Positions 1 through 11,219 of a stretch of 64,000 bases of DNA are shown here, piece after piece. The stretch's first letter is position 1. Each line of letters begins with the position of its first letter. This stretch comes from Heterostelium multicystogenum (lineage: Eukaryota > Evosea > Eumycetozoa > Acytosteliales > Acytosteliaceae): positions 1-64,000 of the forward strand of contig RCNN01000022.1 of assembly GCA_003667245.1 (NCBI GenBank). The letters are read 5' to 3'. A model generated the notes under the pieces. That model saw only the letters and a list, made by a program, of their open reading frames with translations, was not told the origin of the DNA and ran no database searches. The position numbers and the translations under genes are program-made.

Positions 1-462
1 ATTGGATAATATTTATAACAATAAACTAAATAATAAATGAAAAGAGTATCTTAAATAGCAAAAAAAGTCAGATTTTCCATCATCAGATGGTCCAAACAAT
101 TTTTACAACTATCCAATTTTATTTTATCATAAACAATACCCAATCAATCAAAAAAATACAAAATGACCATCCACAACTAACTCCAAACCTGAGGTGGATT
201 TGATCATTGGAAAGAGACTTAACATTTTATAACTTCAAAAAAGGATTATATGTATACAATCATCAGATATAGATTTCTTCCAACTCATGGACCAATGGGT
301 TAATTTGTGATGAATTAATGATTTGAATTGTTGTGTTTTAATTATACATTTGATTTTGTGAGGATGAGAGTTGAGCGTATGGACACTTGAACAATCGTTC
401 TTTCTTTGTGAACATTAATTAAATTTGAATTCTGGTTGTTTTGTTATTTGTCTGATAAATTT
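1..462. other. Intergenic, no gene seen
   Basis: AT-rich sequence downstream of the minus-strand hydrolase. It probably includes that gene's 3' UTR. I see no further coding segment, although an extra 3' exon of the hydrolase cannot be excluded. Confidence 0.5.
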
Positions 463-1734
463 TCAATGATGGCATCTGGCAAGTTGTATGGGCGCCTCAA
501 CAGAAAAAGCATGACCACTTTCCAAAGTTACTATATTGGCCTGTGGCAAGTGATTCTTTAATGTAGTTTGACTTTTAGTGTATGGTATTACCGCATCTTT
601 TGTTCCCTAGAATAGCAAATTTATGTTAGCTATGTTGTCACTTTGTTGTTACTTTCCATTCGATCATACCAAAAATAACAGTTATTGGAATATTCGCGGG
701 TATATTTGGTAATAGGTGTAGTTGTCCATTTTGGAATGGAAATAAGTATAAAGTGCTGTGGAAAGAATCCATAAAGCCTGGCTTTTCCAAAATTTGCCAT
801 TACTTTGTTTATAAGATCATCGATAATTCTTGGATCTATTTTCAATGGATCCGATACATCATTCTTGAATCTATCACTTTAGTTTAAAAGAATTAGTTTA
901 AGTGTTTACTATTTGTAATCAAAATAGCATTTCATTCATTTTTGGAAAGTAACCTACTTTTCTAATGTACGTAACATTGAATTTGCTCCTGCCATTCTAA
1001 ATAGGAATTTACCAATATACGGCCATGTAACCAATTTAGCCATAAAAGGGATATCGACTGGAATGATTGCGGGACCCATCAGAACGAGCTTTATGATTCT
1101 CTGGGGATGAGTTGCAGCAAACAACGTGGCAACAGCACCACCCATCGAATAACCAATAAGATAAACACTCTCTATATGCAAAAAGTCAATCAAATCGATC
1201 GCCTGTCCTAAAAATGCATCCAACGTATATTGTATATCTGGTGCATCACTTCTACCTCTTCCATAAAAATCTAGAAAGCATTGTTATTGTTACAGTTAGT
1301 ACTTGTACCATCATCACACACAGGACGATGACATCCTATCACGCCACAATATTTTCTGTTGGCAATCAACGTACCAAACAACAGTACTGTATAGCCTTGC
1401 TCTATCAATGGCTTGACAACACGATGGAATGAGATAGACCACCAAGTAATACCATGCATGCACAACACGATCTTTGTTTTCTTTACAGGCGACTGCTTCT
1501 CTTCGAGCGAGCGGATCAGTCTGGGCTCGTAGGTGGAAGTTGCCGACTGAGTAGTCGGAGCAACCGGCTCAAAGAGCTGGTAGAAAGTCAGTCCGTGTGT
1601 CAACTTTGTGTAGAAACCCTCTCTGTACAGCTCGACCGATTGCTCTCTGTCCCAAGGCGGATTGAGACCGTTGGTCAGCTCATCCGCCAGTTCCTTTTAT
1701 CATGATGTACCTCTAGATTCTCAATGCTATTCAT
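463..1734 (-). CDS. alpha/beta hydrolase fold protein (spliced, two frame breaks)
   Basis: A hydrolase of the alpha/beta fold, probably an esterase or lipase; the substrate cannot be told. The oxyanion strand reads CMHGITWW. A 104-nt intron (1271-1374, GTACGT...TAG) joins TVLLF to DFYGRGRSD, the usual strand-4 motif. The nucleophile elbow is GYSMGG near 1145. A further intron (about 882-952) leads to DRFKNDVSDP, then a strand PITVIFG. The last exon has TKDAVIPY, which supplies the acid, and the catalytic His in SGHAFSVEAP, ending at 463. Two frame changes are needed: one near 1695, between the first Met segment and the frame reading ELADELTNGLNPPW, and one in a T run near 770. The intron around 600-650 is uncertain. 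The family call is safe; the exact model is not. Confidence 0.82.
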
Positions 1735-2726
1735 CTTTTTTACTTTTACTTTTGCTTTGCTGCTTTTGCTTTGCTTTTACTTCTTCTAAAAAACAAGAAC
1801 AAGAACAGGTGCTATCATAATCCTATTTAATTAATTAATAATATAAAAAACATCTATAATTCAATAGTCAGTCACTGGAGTGGGTGAGTGTGTGTGTGTG
1901 GTCAAATTATTTTTCGGATTGTGGGTTTTTATTTATTTTAATTGATTTGAATTTATTTTTTTGGTTGATTTAATTTTGTATGTAGAGTTTTATTTTAGTT
2001 TTTCCATTTTAAGAATATAAATATGGTTTGTATTATTTTTCATGAGAGATGTGATCAGTGATATTGATATCAAATATAATATTTAATCATTTAGTTGACA
2101 TAATTGTTTATTGATCACTAACATGTTTTTTGGTCGAATTTATCAGGTTTTGGTACTTTGTTGTGAATTGATAATGAAATGTATTTTTCTTTTTCCACTT
2201 ATTGTTTGTCCAATGTCCAATCTGTCAAGATATCCATAAATTATGTTTATAGTATTTGGATCATGGATTAAAAGACATATTAGTTATCTATTACTGAACA
2301 TGTTACTCGGAGGAGTAGTTTTGATATTTATATAGTTTTCCAGTCCTTCACCATTTATAAAATTAATTGAAGTAAAGTAGATAAATTTTGAGTTAACGTT
2401 TGGGTGTGCAACAAAGTCTTCAATACTTAATATTAAAAATGAATATTAAGTAAACATTATTTTGTGTGATTATAAATAGATAATGTTATTTTTGTATTAG
2501 ATCCTTGAATTATATATTTTAGAAACTAAAATAGTGAAATAAAAAACTTAAAAATTCATTACATTCTATACAATCAAGTTACGATTATTCTATGTTTACA
2601 ATCGATATTTAAGCCAACCACTCAATTCCAAACAAAATACCAAGATTTACCAGGAAACTTCTGAAAATCACCAAAAAAACCAATAATAATAGAATTGATA
2701 TGTCTGTAACAAACAACTGTCGTTTG
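1735..2726. other. Intergenic spacer with GT-rich tract
   Basis: About 1 kb between the hydrolase 5' end and the 3' end of the Ste20 kinase. It holds a GTGGGTGAGTGTGTGTGTGTGG tract near 1880-1905, which on the minus strand is a CA-rich element in the presumed hydrolase promoter or leader. No coding signal seen. Confidence 0.5.
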
Positions 2727-5700
2727 TTAGTTTGGTATGTTTATTTTTTTTGGAGAAAATATTGCCATTGCCTTCTCTTTGACTTGTTTGGTTTTCAACC
2801 TCAATGAGGACGGTGTTGATGAACTCTTTGAGGAAGTTGAAGATGAATTTGATGTGAGGGAAGATGAGGATGTAGACTGTTGTATTGTAGTTGGCTTGGG
2901 TGTCGACGTTGTTGATGAAGATGCTGTAGTGGATTCTCTATTTAAGGTGGTTGATAGTCGGTTGGGATTTGGAGTGCCAGGAGAGATCACAGATCTTCTC
3001 TTCTGGACGTTGGTTGTTGGCGTTGATCCTGTAGCTCTTGGTGGTACGTATGGACTAGATGGAGAGGCTGGGTTACCAGACTTGCTGGAGCTGCTCTGAG
3101 GAGTTGAAGGCAGATTTCTGGCTGGGGGTAAAGGGGGTGGAGCACGAGGTGAAATAGCCCCAGCTGGTTTTTTAAATGATGGTGATGGTGCTCTCTTGTT
3201 TAATGGAGAAACTTTTGGAATTGGAGGAGTTGGTCTTGATGGTGGCTTTGGTTTTTGGTCGTTTGGAGAGGTTGGATCAGACGGCAAATGAGATGAGGCT
3301 ACTGGTCGATTGAGTCTTGAAGGTGGTCTTAAAGAAGTGGAAAGTCTCTTACCACTAGCGACAGTTGAGTTTGAGTTTGAATTGGTTTGTGCTGTATTAG
3401 TTGGTGCTGTATTAGTGGTTGTCGTTGTTGTTGATACTGTAACATTGGTTTGTTGGTGTAGGAGTTGAAGGGGAAGTTGTAGTTGAAGTTGAGTTTGTGG
3501 AGTTTGTTGAATTAATTGGTATAGATGTAACAGCTACATTTGGAGTGGATGTAGATGAGGATGAGCTACTATTTACAATATGACTAGAAAGTACAGGTGA
3601 TCTTCTGAGCTGAAGAGGTGGTTTGGACTGTGCAGGTGATATATGGTTGCTAGATGATGTCTTTTTCAATTGGACATTGAAAGGCGAGCTATTGATTGAG
3701 GGTGATGCTATAGGTTTTGAAGTGGGAGGAGTAGGTAGCTCTGTGATCATTCTATCAGTGATGAGATTGCCTATTTCAGTGATCATATCGCTCTTAAAGT
3801 TGGATAACTCGTTTGTGACATGTTGTTTGATCACCTCCTGAAGATTGGCAATATCATTCTTAAGTTGTAAGATGGTAGCCTCCAATGTGGCTACGTGTGT
3901 ATTTGAAATGGAGGCAGCTGCAGATTGTTGTGTTACTGTTGAGGTATCGCTGTTCATGTTGATCACACCGTTTTTACTTCCGTTTAGTTGGTGCTCATCG
4001 TTGTTCTTAACGCCATTGGAAAATCCACCACTGTTACTTAGACTTCGCTTGAGAGCTGCAATAAACTCTGGTATGTTACTCTGTAACTCTTCGTCGGTGT
4101 CATCGTCATGTACAACCATTGTACCAAATTGATTGGTGTCGTTGTCACTGTCGTTATCTGGGATTAAGCTATCGTCGCCGTGCATGATGAATGTGCTGGC
4201 AGCTTCGGATTGATTGTCGTCATCTTCTTTTATGATCATCGTACTCGAATTAATTGTCTTGGATTCTTTTGCAGATGAATTGGAAGACGAAGATGATTTC
4301 TTTTCTTTTTCCTTCTCCTTTTCCTTGTCTTTCTCCTTCTCTTTATCCTTCTCTGATTTATTTGAGGCAGCGAGTTTCTTCTTTGCCCGCTTCTTCAAAC
4401 ATTCTTCAATGAGTGGCTTCAATGTCTCTGTTGAACCCACTGCTGAGTTCTGAATAAATGGATGCTATCATAAATAAAGATTAGCATAAATGTAATAGCG
4501 AGGTGAATTTGCATGATAACTTACAGCCAACAGCTCCAAGGCAGATGGTCTTTTCTCTGGATCCTTTTGGCAGCAGCATGCAATGAAATCGTTCAATTCT
4601 TTCGAGTAATGGTGTGGCTTTGATAGAGTTGGAGGTGACTTGTTAGGTATCATTAGCATGGCACGAGTTGGTGCCATGTTGAAGTAGGGTGGAAAGCCTT
4701 CGGCCATCTCTATAATGGTGATTCCAAGTGACCAGATATCACACTTATTGTCATATGGTTTCTTCTGTATAATTTCTGGTGGCATCCATAATGCTATGAG
4801 TCATTTTCGAGATTGTAGGTTATGTTAGCGTTGGTCACTTACAGACAATATCAACTCATTACTTACGTGTACCAATGAATTCAGTTGACTTTGATAACTC
4901 ATCTTCAAGCTGGGCGCTGACACCAAAATCTGCAAGCTTGACAACTGAATCCTCATTTAGCAGTATATTGGCTGCCTTGATGTCTCTATGTATGATCTGA
5001 TTAGAATGTAAATAGTGCAAACCCTTCAACGCTTGCAGTACAATTGCGGAAATCTGCTTTTCACTCAGTGTTTTCTCAGTCAACTCTAGCATGTCCCTGA
5101 TGGAACCCAAGCTACAGTAGTCCATTAAAATCTGTTAAACGAAAGGTTAGCCATGGAATGAACCAGCAGGCTGGCAATCTATTATCAAATGAATCTTACC
5201 CATAGATTATCGCCAGAGTTACCACATCCATAATATGATACAATATTGTTTGATTTGCATTTCTTCAAGATGGTAATCTCCTTTTCAATCTCCGATGAAT
5301 CCTTGAGTGGGATGACTTTGACCGCCAGAGTGTAGTTGTTGTCGCGATGCTTAGCCAAGTGCACCTCTCCATATGATCCAGTACCAAGAAGCTCCTGGAA
5401 CTGGAATACCTTGTCTATGGACTCCTCGCCAGTCCACTTGTAGTCAATGTCGACGTGTACTTTGTGCTTCACATTAAAGGGGGTGCCAACAATGACGCTA
5501 CTGTCCTCAGCATCACTGCCACTGCTGTTGTAGTTGAAAATTGATGCTGTCAAATTGACGCCACCATTGCCATTGCCACTGCCACCACTGCCAGTACTGG
5601 CAATCAGTGAGATCGACTTTTTATCTTTGTCTTTCTGTATTTTCTCGGCTTTCTTGATGGCCTTTGCAATGTTTTTACCGATGTTGGCGCTGCCGCTCCC

Positions 5701-5907
5701 AACGCACTTTGATAAGCTGTCAAAGATGATCTTTCTTTCCTCTTCAAAGCGTTCCTTCTCCTTTTCAAATCGGTCTCTTTCCTCTTTGAGCAGCAAGGTC
5801 ATTGACTCGATCTCTCTCATCTGCTCATCCAATGACTTTTTATATGAAATCTGTGGTTTCATTTGCTGATGCTGTTGCTGTACCTGGACACTACTGTTAC
5901 TGATCAT
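2727..5907 (-). CDS. Ste20-group (MST/Krs/Dst-like) protein kinase
   Basis: A Ser/Thr kinase of about 1,050 residues. Exons read 5907-5200, 5131-4867, 4793-4525 and 4464-2727, with GTAAG-type donors and matching phases. Residues about 20-65 form a charged coiled coil. The kinase domain starts near residue 165 and has the glycine loop LGTGSYGEV, LAVKVI, the catalytic loop IIHRDIKAANILL, LADFGVSAQ and activation segment FIGTPLWMPPE. The C-lobe IEMAEGFPPYFNMAPTRA resembles MST1/2. A lysine/glutamate-rich stretch follows, then a long Ser/Thr/Pro/Asn tail ending in a basic segment. One frame change is required near 3465 (A run in the Thr/Pro-rich tail) to connect the last 300 residues. In dictyostelids such kinases act in stress and cytoskeletal signalling. 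Which paralogue (krs, dst or other) I cannot say; no SARAH domain was recognised. Confidence 0.85.
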
Positions 5908-6581
5908 TATTCTATATATCTGTCTGTACTAAACTAATGTATTAAGGCACCTTAGGTCCGAATGTCAATCAATGAACCAAAGCAAATCAAACAAATCTGA
6001 TTGATTTATTGATTGCTATCTTGCTAATACTACGCCTTTATTGATTGATTGTGTGAGCTATTATTATTATTATATTACAAATGTTAAAATAATAATTGTG
6101 ATAATAATAATTTAATCACGTGATTAAAATTGAAATTAAATGTGCGGCGGTAACTTTGTGTTGTGTTTGATTTTTGTTATTGTTGATTGTTGATTGATTG
6201 GATTTGGTGGTGTTCCTCACCAGTTGTTTTGTTTCTGGTATAAAGTAAGTTGGGTTTTGGATTGAAGAATGATTGAGTTTGTGTTTGCTTAAAAAACAAA
6301 AAATATAAAAAATTAAAATAAAATTGTTTAAAAGGAGTTTTTCAATGAAAATTTTTATTCACTGAAAATTGTCTTCTTGTCCAACAACAATCAAATAAAA
6401 GTACATCATCAATCAATCATCAATCAATCGACACATGATCAGATTCGATCCACTAATTTACCTAAATTTTTCATTTTAATTATATTAATTTACAGTATTG
6501 TTTCTTTCGATTCTATTTATCTTGTTTACCTGTTTATCCTGTAGATCTTCATGTTAATCTTCCTATAATGATATATTTATC
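5908..6581. promoter_or_regulatory. Upstream region of the kinase, with CACGTG palindrome
   Basis: Non-coding spacer upstream of the Ste20-group kinase. It contains TTTAATCACGTGATTAAA (6111-6128), an exact 18-bp palindrome with a CACGTG core. Such cores bind bHLH or bZIP proteins in other eukaryotes; its role here is inference. Confidence 0.35.
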
Positions 6582-6929
6582 TTGTTTACTACTCATTGTT
6601 CTGTTATTTCTTGTTTATTTAAAGAGGTTCACAATAATAACTTTGTCAAAGATATTTTTACAAATTTTTCAAAAGAACATCATTTGGATTTCACACTAAA
6701 CTCAGCATGTCATGACAACAATGGTCAATTTTTCATTTATTCATACAAAGATAATTGTTTCTTCAAATACAATGTCTTGACTCAACAAACAACCAAACTC
6801 AGTATGATATCTGGCAAAAATGATATAGTATTTCCAATTTACCATTGTGTATCAGTTATAGCATATGGTAACTTCAAATATTCAATTGAGAATGATCTAT
6901 CAGAACCAATCTATTTGGATGATTTATGA
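6582..6929 (+). pseudogene. Inverted partial copy of the adjacent B-box/Kelch-like gene
   Basis: An open stretch of about 115 codons on plus that closely resembles the C-terminal part of the neighbouring minus-strand gene (its 7473-7760 region). Shared blocks include SACHDNNG, KYNVLTQQTTKL and YGNFKYSIEND. The copy lacks about ten residues present in the parent between CVS and YGNFKYS, and stops at YLDDL where the parent runs on for another 16 residues. It has no B-box and no plausible start of its own. It is best read as a truncated inverted duplicate, diverged and probably not expressed as a functional protein. Similarity may reach a little upstream of 6680. Confidence 0.75.
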
Positions 6930-7472
6930 AGGAGTGTTTGGGTCTGGGGGCAGAACAGCCAGTATCGGTACTGATAAGTGTATTCGGTGAGGTAGTCGGT
7001 AGGTAATAGGGCTTAAGAACGGGTTCATATTATTATTACAACAAATCCAAAAACTCAAAGTTATCAAGATAACGGTAACAGGTGATCATGTATACTCTTC
7101 ATCTATAGATGCTCAAAGAGTACAATAAAACTCTAACTGCACTTTAGATAGATCAACATATATATTGAAAGGATGCCAATTTTGAGAGAAGATGTTTACA
7201 ATTTGTTAAAAGAAAATACAATTAGAATATACTCAAGATTACTATTAGAACAGCAACAGCAATAGTAAGTAACAATAACAACTGCAATAACAATAATAAG
7301 AAATAGATCTGCTGTTAGTTTTAATAAACTAAATAAATAAATCTTCTATATTTGTACAATTATTTAAGTTTAATTTATTATTATTTAAAAAAACTAATTC
7401 AAAAATGTAATGTAATGGTTTCATAAATTTAAAGTGAGGTATCAAGTTTTTGAGGATATTCTGCAAATCGAC
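6930..7472. other. Spacer between inverted copies
   Basis: AT-rich, about 540 bp between the inverted fragment and the stop of the B-box gene. It is the loop of the inverted duplication. No ORF of interest seen. Confidence 0.5.
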
Positions 7473-9260
7473 TTATTTTTGAATAACAATTGATGCACAC
7501 CAAGGTCTGTTAAATTGATCATCCAAATAGATTGGTTCTGATTGATCATTCTCAATTGAATATTTGAAGTTACCATATTCTTTACCACCAAATGAATAAA
7601 TATAACTCTCTGTTGCTGATACACAATGGTAAATTAGAAATACTTCATCATCTTTGGCAGGTATCTGATTGAGTTTGGTTGTTTGTTGAGTCAAGACATT
7701 GTATTTGATGAAACATTTATCTTGGATAGAATTAATGAAGAAATGACCATTGTTGTCATGACATGCTGAGAATGATATGCAATCTAATTGATGTTCTGAA
7801 ATGGTTTTGTTTGTCAAGTCAAATCTAAATAGAATATTATTATCAAAAGACAATGAGTATAATATTCCATTCAAGATCATTGTTGATACTTGTGGACCAT
7901 AATGTTGTGGTAATTGATGATATCTTTCAAATGTCATTGTTTTGATGTTGAATCGATCAATTCGATGAGTGTTTTCACCATTCACCAAATAGATATGATC
8001 TTGACCATCATAACAAACTGATATTTCATAGTCATGATCAATTCCATCCATGATACCAATGTGTTCAATTGATTGAGATTTGATTGAGTATCGAATCCAT
8101 TTGTTTGTATTAATCTCACCACCAAATACATAGATATATTCATCAACTCTGATAATTGATTGGAATGTACCATTGAAATCATAATCTAATTGTAATTGTT
8201 CGATTGAATTGTTGTTTGAAACATTGATGAGTGTTGCTCCATTATATTCGTGTGTTGTGAAGATATATGTTGATTTGTTTGAATGATGATCTTCATTGTT
8301 TGTTGTCACTGATTTGATTGATAATTGTATTGATTGTTTGACGATTGATTGTATTGATTCAGAATCGAATGCTTTGGTTGTCAATGAATATGAATGTTGT
8401 TTGATATCATCGATTGCTTTGTCATTGTATGATTGATTGTATTGATTCAATAGATATAGAATCATTGATTGATGATCATTGTCGAATTGATTGATCAGTT
8501 GATTGATATCATAATGGTTATTGTATCGATCATTGAATATTGTTTGTTTGTTGTTCAAGATGAATGATGAAAGAGATGAACATGATTCTATTGATGATAT
8601 CAATGTTGTTGTCATGTATTGTGAAGTTGTATCAATGTCTGTTGTCCTTTCATCTTGATTATCATCTGTTGTACTATCATTGTTGTTGTTATCATTGTTG
8701 TTGCTGTTGTTATGATTCAAATGATTATTGATATTGATGATATTGATGAGATGTTTCAATTGATTGATGTTGTTCTCGATTCGATCAGTCAATGATTGTT
8801 TGTTCTCTTTCATTGTATTCTTTAATCTTTGTTCTTCAATGATGAGATATTGATGATATTGTTCAAAGTGTTGTGATATCTCATTCTCTGTTGTTGTGAT
8901 TGATTGTATCTCTGATACCGATGACTTTAATGAACGCCACAATGATGACAATGTTTGTTTGATGGTTGATCTTGTAGTAGAATCATGATTAGTTTCATCG
9001 TTGTTATTGTTGCTGACTTTTGGTTGATGGCTGATATGATCATCAATGATATTCTTATCATTTAATTGCTCAATGATATCATCGATATGCTCGCAATATC
9101 TTCCATGATCATGAGTTTTATTGTGTATGATGCTACACCTGTAACACATCAATAGATTGCATCTAAAACAAATCAGCTTCAATGATTTATTATGTTGCTC
9201 ACACTGTAAAGTACTAACAGATTTGATCTCCTCTTCTCTATCTTTATGTGATCTTTTCAT
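7473..9260 (-). CDS. B-box zinc finger protein with Kelch-like repeats
   Basis: Single-exon gene of 595 residues starting at the ATG at 9260. The N-terminus (residues about 18-60) is a B-box: CEQH, then CFRC, CYRC and paired histidines in the spacing of this zinc-binding domain. A coiled-coil-prone, Asn/Ser-rich middle follows (about 90-290). From about residue 330 come beta-propeller-like repeats with recurring YIYVFGGE, HIYLVNG and YIYSFGGK motifs, as in Kelch-type propellers. Dictyostelids have a large family with this B-box plus propeller layout; individual functions are mostly unknown. B-box proteins often act as protein-interaction or ubiquitin-pathway adaptors, but no RING finger is present here. 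The frame is intact from start to stop, unlike many neighbours. Confidence 0.85.
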   Translation of the reverse strand: MKRSHKDREEEIKSVSTLQCEQHNKSLKLICFRCNLLMCYRCSIIHNKTHDHGRYCEHIDDIIEQLNDKNIIDDHISHQPKVSNNNNDETNHDSTTRSTIKQTLSSLWRSLKSSVSEIQSITTTENEISQHFEQYHQYLIIEEQRLKNTMKENKQSLTDRIENNINQLKHLINIININNHLNHNNSNNNDNNNNDSTTDDNQDERTTDIDTTSQYMTTTLISSIESCSSLSSFILNNKQTIFNDRYNNHYDINQLINQFDNDHQSMILYLLNQYNQSYNDKAIDDIKQHSYSLTTKAFDSESIQSIVKQSIQLSIKSVTTNNEDHHSNKSTYIFTTHEYNGATLINVSNNNSIEQLQLDYDFNGTFQSIIRVDEYIYVFGGEINTNKWIRYSIKSQSIEHIGIMDGIDHDYEISVCYDGQDHIYLVNGENTHRIDRFNIKTMTFERYHQLPQHYGPQVSTMILNGILYSLSFDNNILFRFDLTNKTISEHQLDCISFSACHDNNGHFFINSIQDKCFIKYNVLTQQTTKLNQIPAKDDEVFLIYHCVSATESYIYSFGGKEYGNFKYSIENDQSEPIYLDDQFNRPWCASIVIQK

Positions 9261-9634
9261 TGTATCTCAACATAAGTTATGAAAATGACTGTCGAATTAT
9301 TTTTTTTTTTTTTTTTTTTGTTATCGGGATATTTTAAATCAAAATTATTATTACTATTATTCTTGTTGATCTTTTAAATGATTAATCAATTCCAGAATAA
9401 TATATATTATTGGTCTTAACTGGAACCAAAAACATAAAAAACTATGAATGCATAAATTGTTATACAAAAATTAATTTATTACAAAGAAAAAGGTTTGAAA
9501 ATATAGTTCAAATACTATCATAAATAAATAAGATGTTTAGTTGAACTATTGATAAGGTTTGTTGGTGATCAATATGATTTGATTGATTTGATATGTTTTG
9601 ATATTACTATATACTATTATACTACAATCGTGAT
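9261..9634. other. Intergenic spacer with oligo(dT) tract
   Basis: Short AT-rich spacer upstream of the B-box gene. It has a run of about 20 T at 9299-9319, in the presumed promoter. No gene seen. Confidence 0.5.
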
Positions 9635-11219
9635 TTAAACGGCTGGTGGGAAATGAGATCTGTATTCTCTAATTCTCTGTTGAAGTATCTCGTCTGATAC
9701 TAGTTTGGTATTGCCTTTGGCCAGCTGTCTGTTGCTGCTCTTATGTTTTTTTGGATACACTAAGATATGTGACTTTTCAAATAGTTCATCTGGTATAAAA
9801 TCGGCATTTAGTATTGAAAGTGCCTTGGTCTTGTTGCTATTGCTGTTGTTGCTGTTGTTTTTGAGAATGGCAAGTGCAATCTCGTAGCCGGTTGTTGGGT
9901 TGTCGATGTTGTTGATTGTCAGTACTTCGAGTGTGTCGTTGTTGCTCAGAAGTTCAAAGAAGCTTTCGTCTCGAATCGCTGAGATCGTCAGGTGTCGGAG
10001 TCCAGGCTTGGCGCCGCTGCCAAGGTACTGGTATATCAGCTTGGTTCCCATTCGGTGGCAGTTGATTGAGAGACGCTCGAGATGTGTCATGTCATCAATT
10101 GCCGAAATGAAATCCTCGAACATGTTGGAAAGTATATTCTTTAGCTTGAGTACTCTCAGTTGCTTCAATTGTTTGAGTTCGCTGATGATCATTGATTCAT
10201 CGTTGTTTGTGCAAGGGTCGTCGCCCAGGACACCGTCTATAGAAAATTGTTCCAAGTTGATTAGCCCGCCAAAAATAGGCTTGGCTGTCGCAATGTAGCA
10301 TTTCTCGAGCTTGAGCACTCTCAGATTCTTTAGATACTCGACCTGCACCTTGCTCAGCTGCCAGCAGTTGTTGTAGGTCACTTCCAAGTCGTTTGATATT
10401 CCGTTGCAGTGAAGATGCAGTCGCTCTAGCTCGGGGAGAGGCATGTCAATCGACGATAGATACTTCACTGAACAAGAAAAAGATTTGGTGTGTGGCGTGA
10501 TTGAGTATTGGAATCCCGTTCGGTTGGTAGTTCTGTATGGGAAGTACACCGCCAGGTTGTCGGCCTTGATGTTGCTGCATTGAATGGCAAGCTTGCCTGC
10601 CTTGAACAGCAGATGGCTTGCATAGATGCGAAGATTTTCAAACTGAAACTCCTCTTCGATGAATGGCTTCAGCGGAAATTGATTGTGGTAGTTGACCAGC
10701 GTCAGCGATTTGCACTGGCGCCAGTTCGACATGAGTGCATCGATATAGAGCTGCCAGACATCCAAGGGATTTCCATCGGCATCGAACGACTTGCCGCTCT
10801 TGGAAAAGAGCAGCTTCATGATCCATCGCGGCATTCCGTAGTAGCTGGAGACACCGCCGCTTCCGCTGTTTGTTTCCATGCTGGTGTCGATCAGTGTCAG
10901 CTTCTTGAGCGGAATCTGTTTGAGGAAATCGCATTTTTTGCCCTGTGATGCATAGAGCTGATGCAAACTCAGAGGATAGCTCAAGAGAAATTTTGCACTC
11001 TGTAAAAGTGGTGGTGATGTGTCTTGCGATCTTGGGCACAAGATACATCATCCAGTAGCTGCACACCAGACTGAGTCTCAGCGGATTGTAGACAGTCTGA
11101 TTGCGACAACAATCATTGAGAAAGTCAAGTATGTGCAAAGCAATGTAATCAGGGACATTCAGCTGATTGTTACTGATCTTAACAACAATCACAGTGCTCT
11201 TTGAATTATAGGATCCCAT
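9635..11219 (-). CDS. F-box-like, leucine-rich repeat protein
   Basis: Starts at ATG 11219. The first 65 residues, including VPDYIALHILDFL and SLVCSYWMMYLVPKIARHI, have the pattern of a divergent F-box helix bundle. The rest is a leucine-rich repeat array (for example LRVLKLEKCY, LRVLKLKNIL, LERLSINCHRM, LRHLTISAI, LEVLTINNI), about 520 residues in all. The frame changes once near 11000, in the TTTT of the CACTTTTACAG stretch; downstream the correct frame begins with SAKFLLSYPLSLHQLY. Proteins like this are a large family in dictyostelids. F-box proteins usually present substrates to SCF ubiquitin ligases, but the F-box call is tentative and no substrate can be proposed. The coding region is noticeably more GC-rich than its surroundings. 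Confidence 0.75.

Noticed and set aside
2737..3099. Long open frame on plus (about 120 codons) within the kinase tail
   Set aside because: It is the reverse frame of the Ser/Thr/Pro-rich tail; the acidic low-complexity product is a typical shadow.
10508..10948. Open frame on plus of about 146 codons inside the F-box/LRR gene
   Set aside because: The minus strand has clear leucine-rich repeats; this frame has no start context or recognisable motif.
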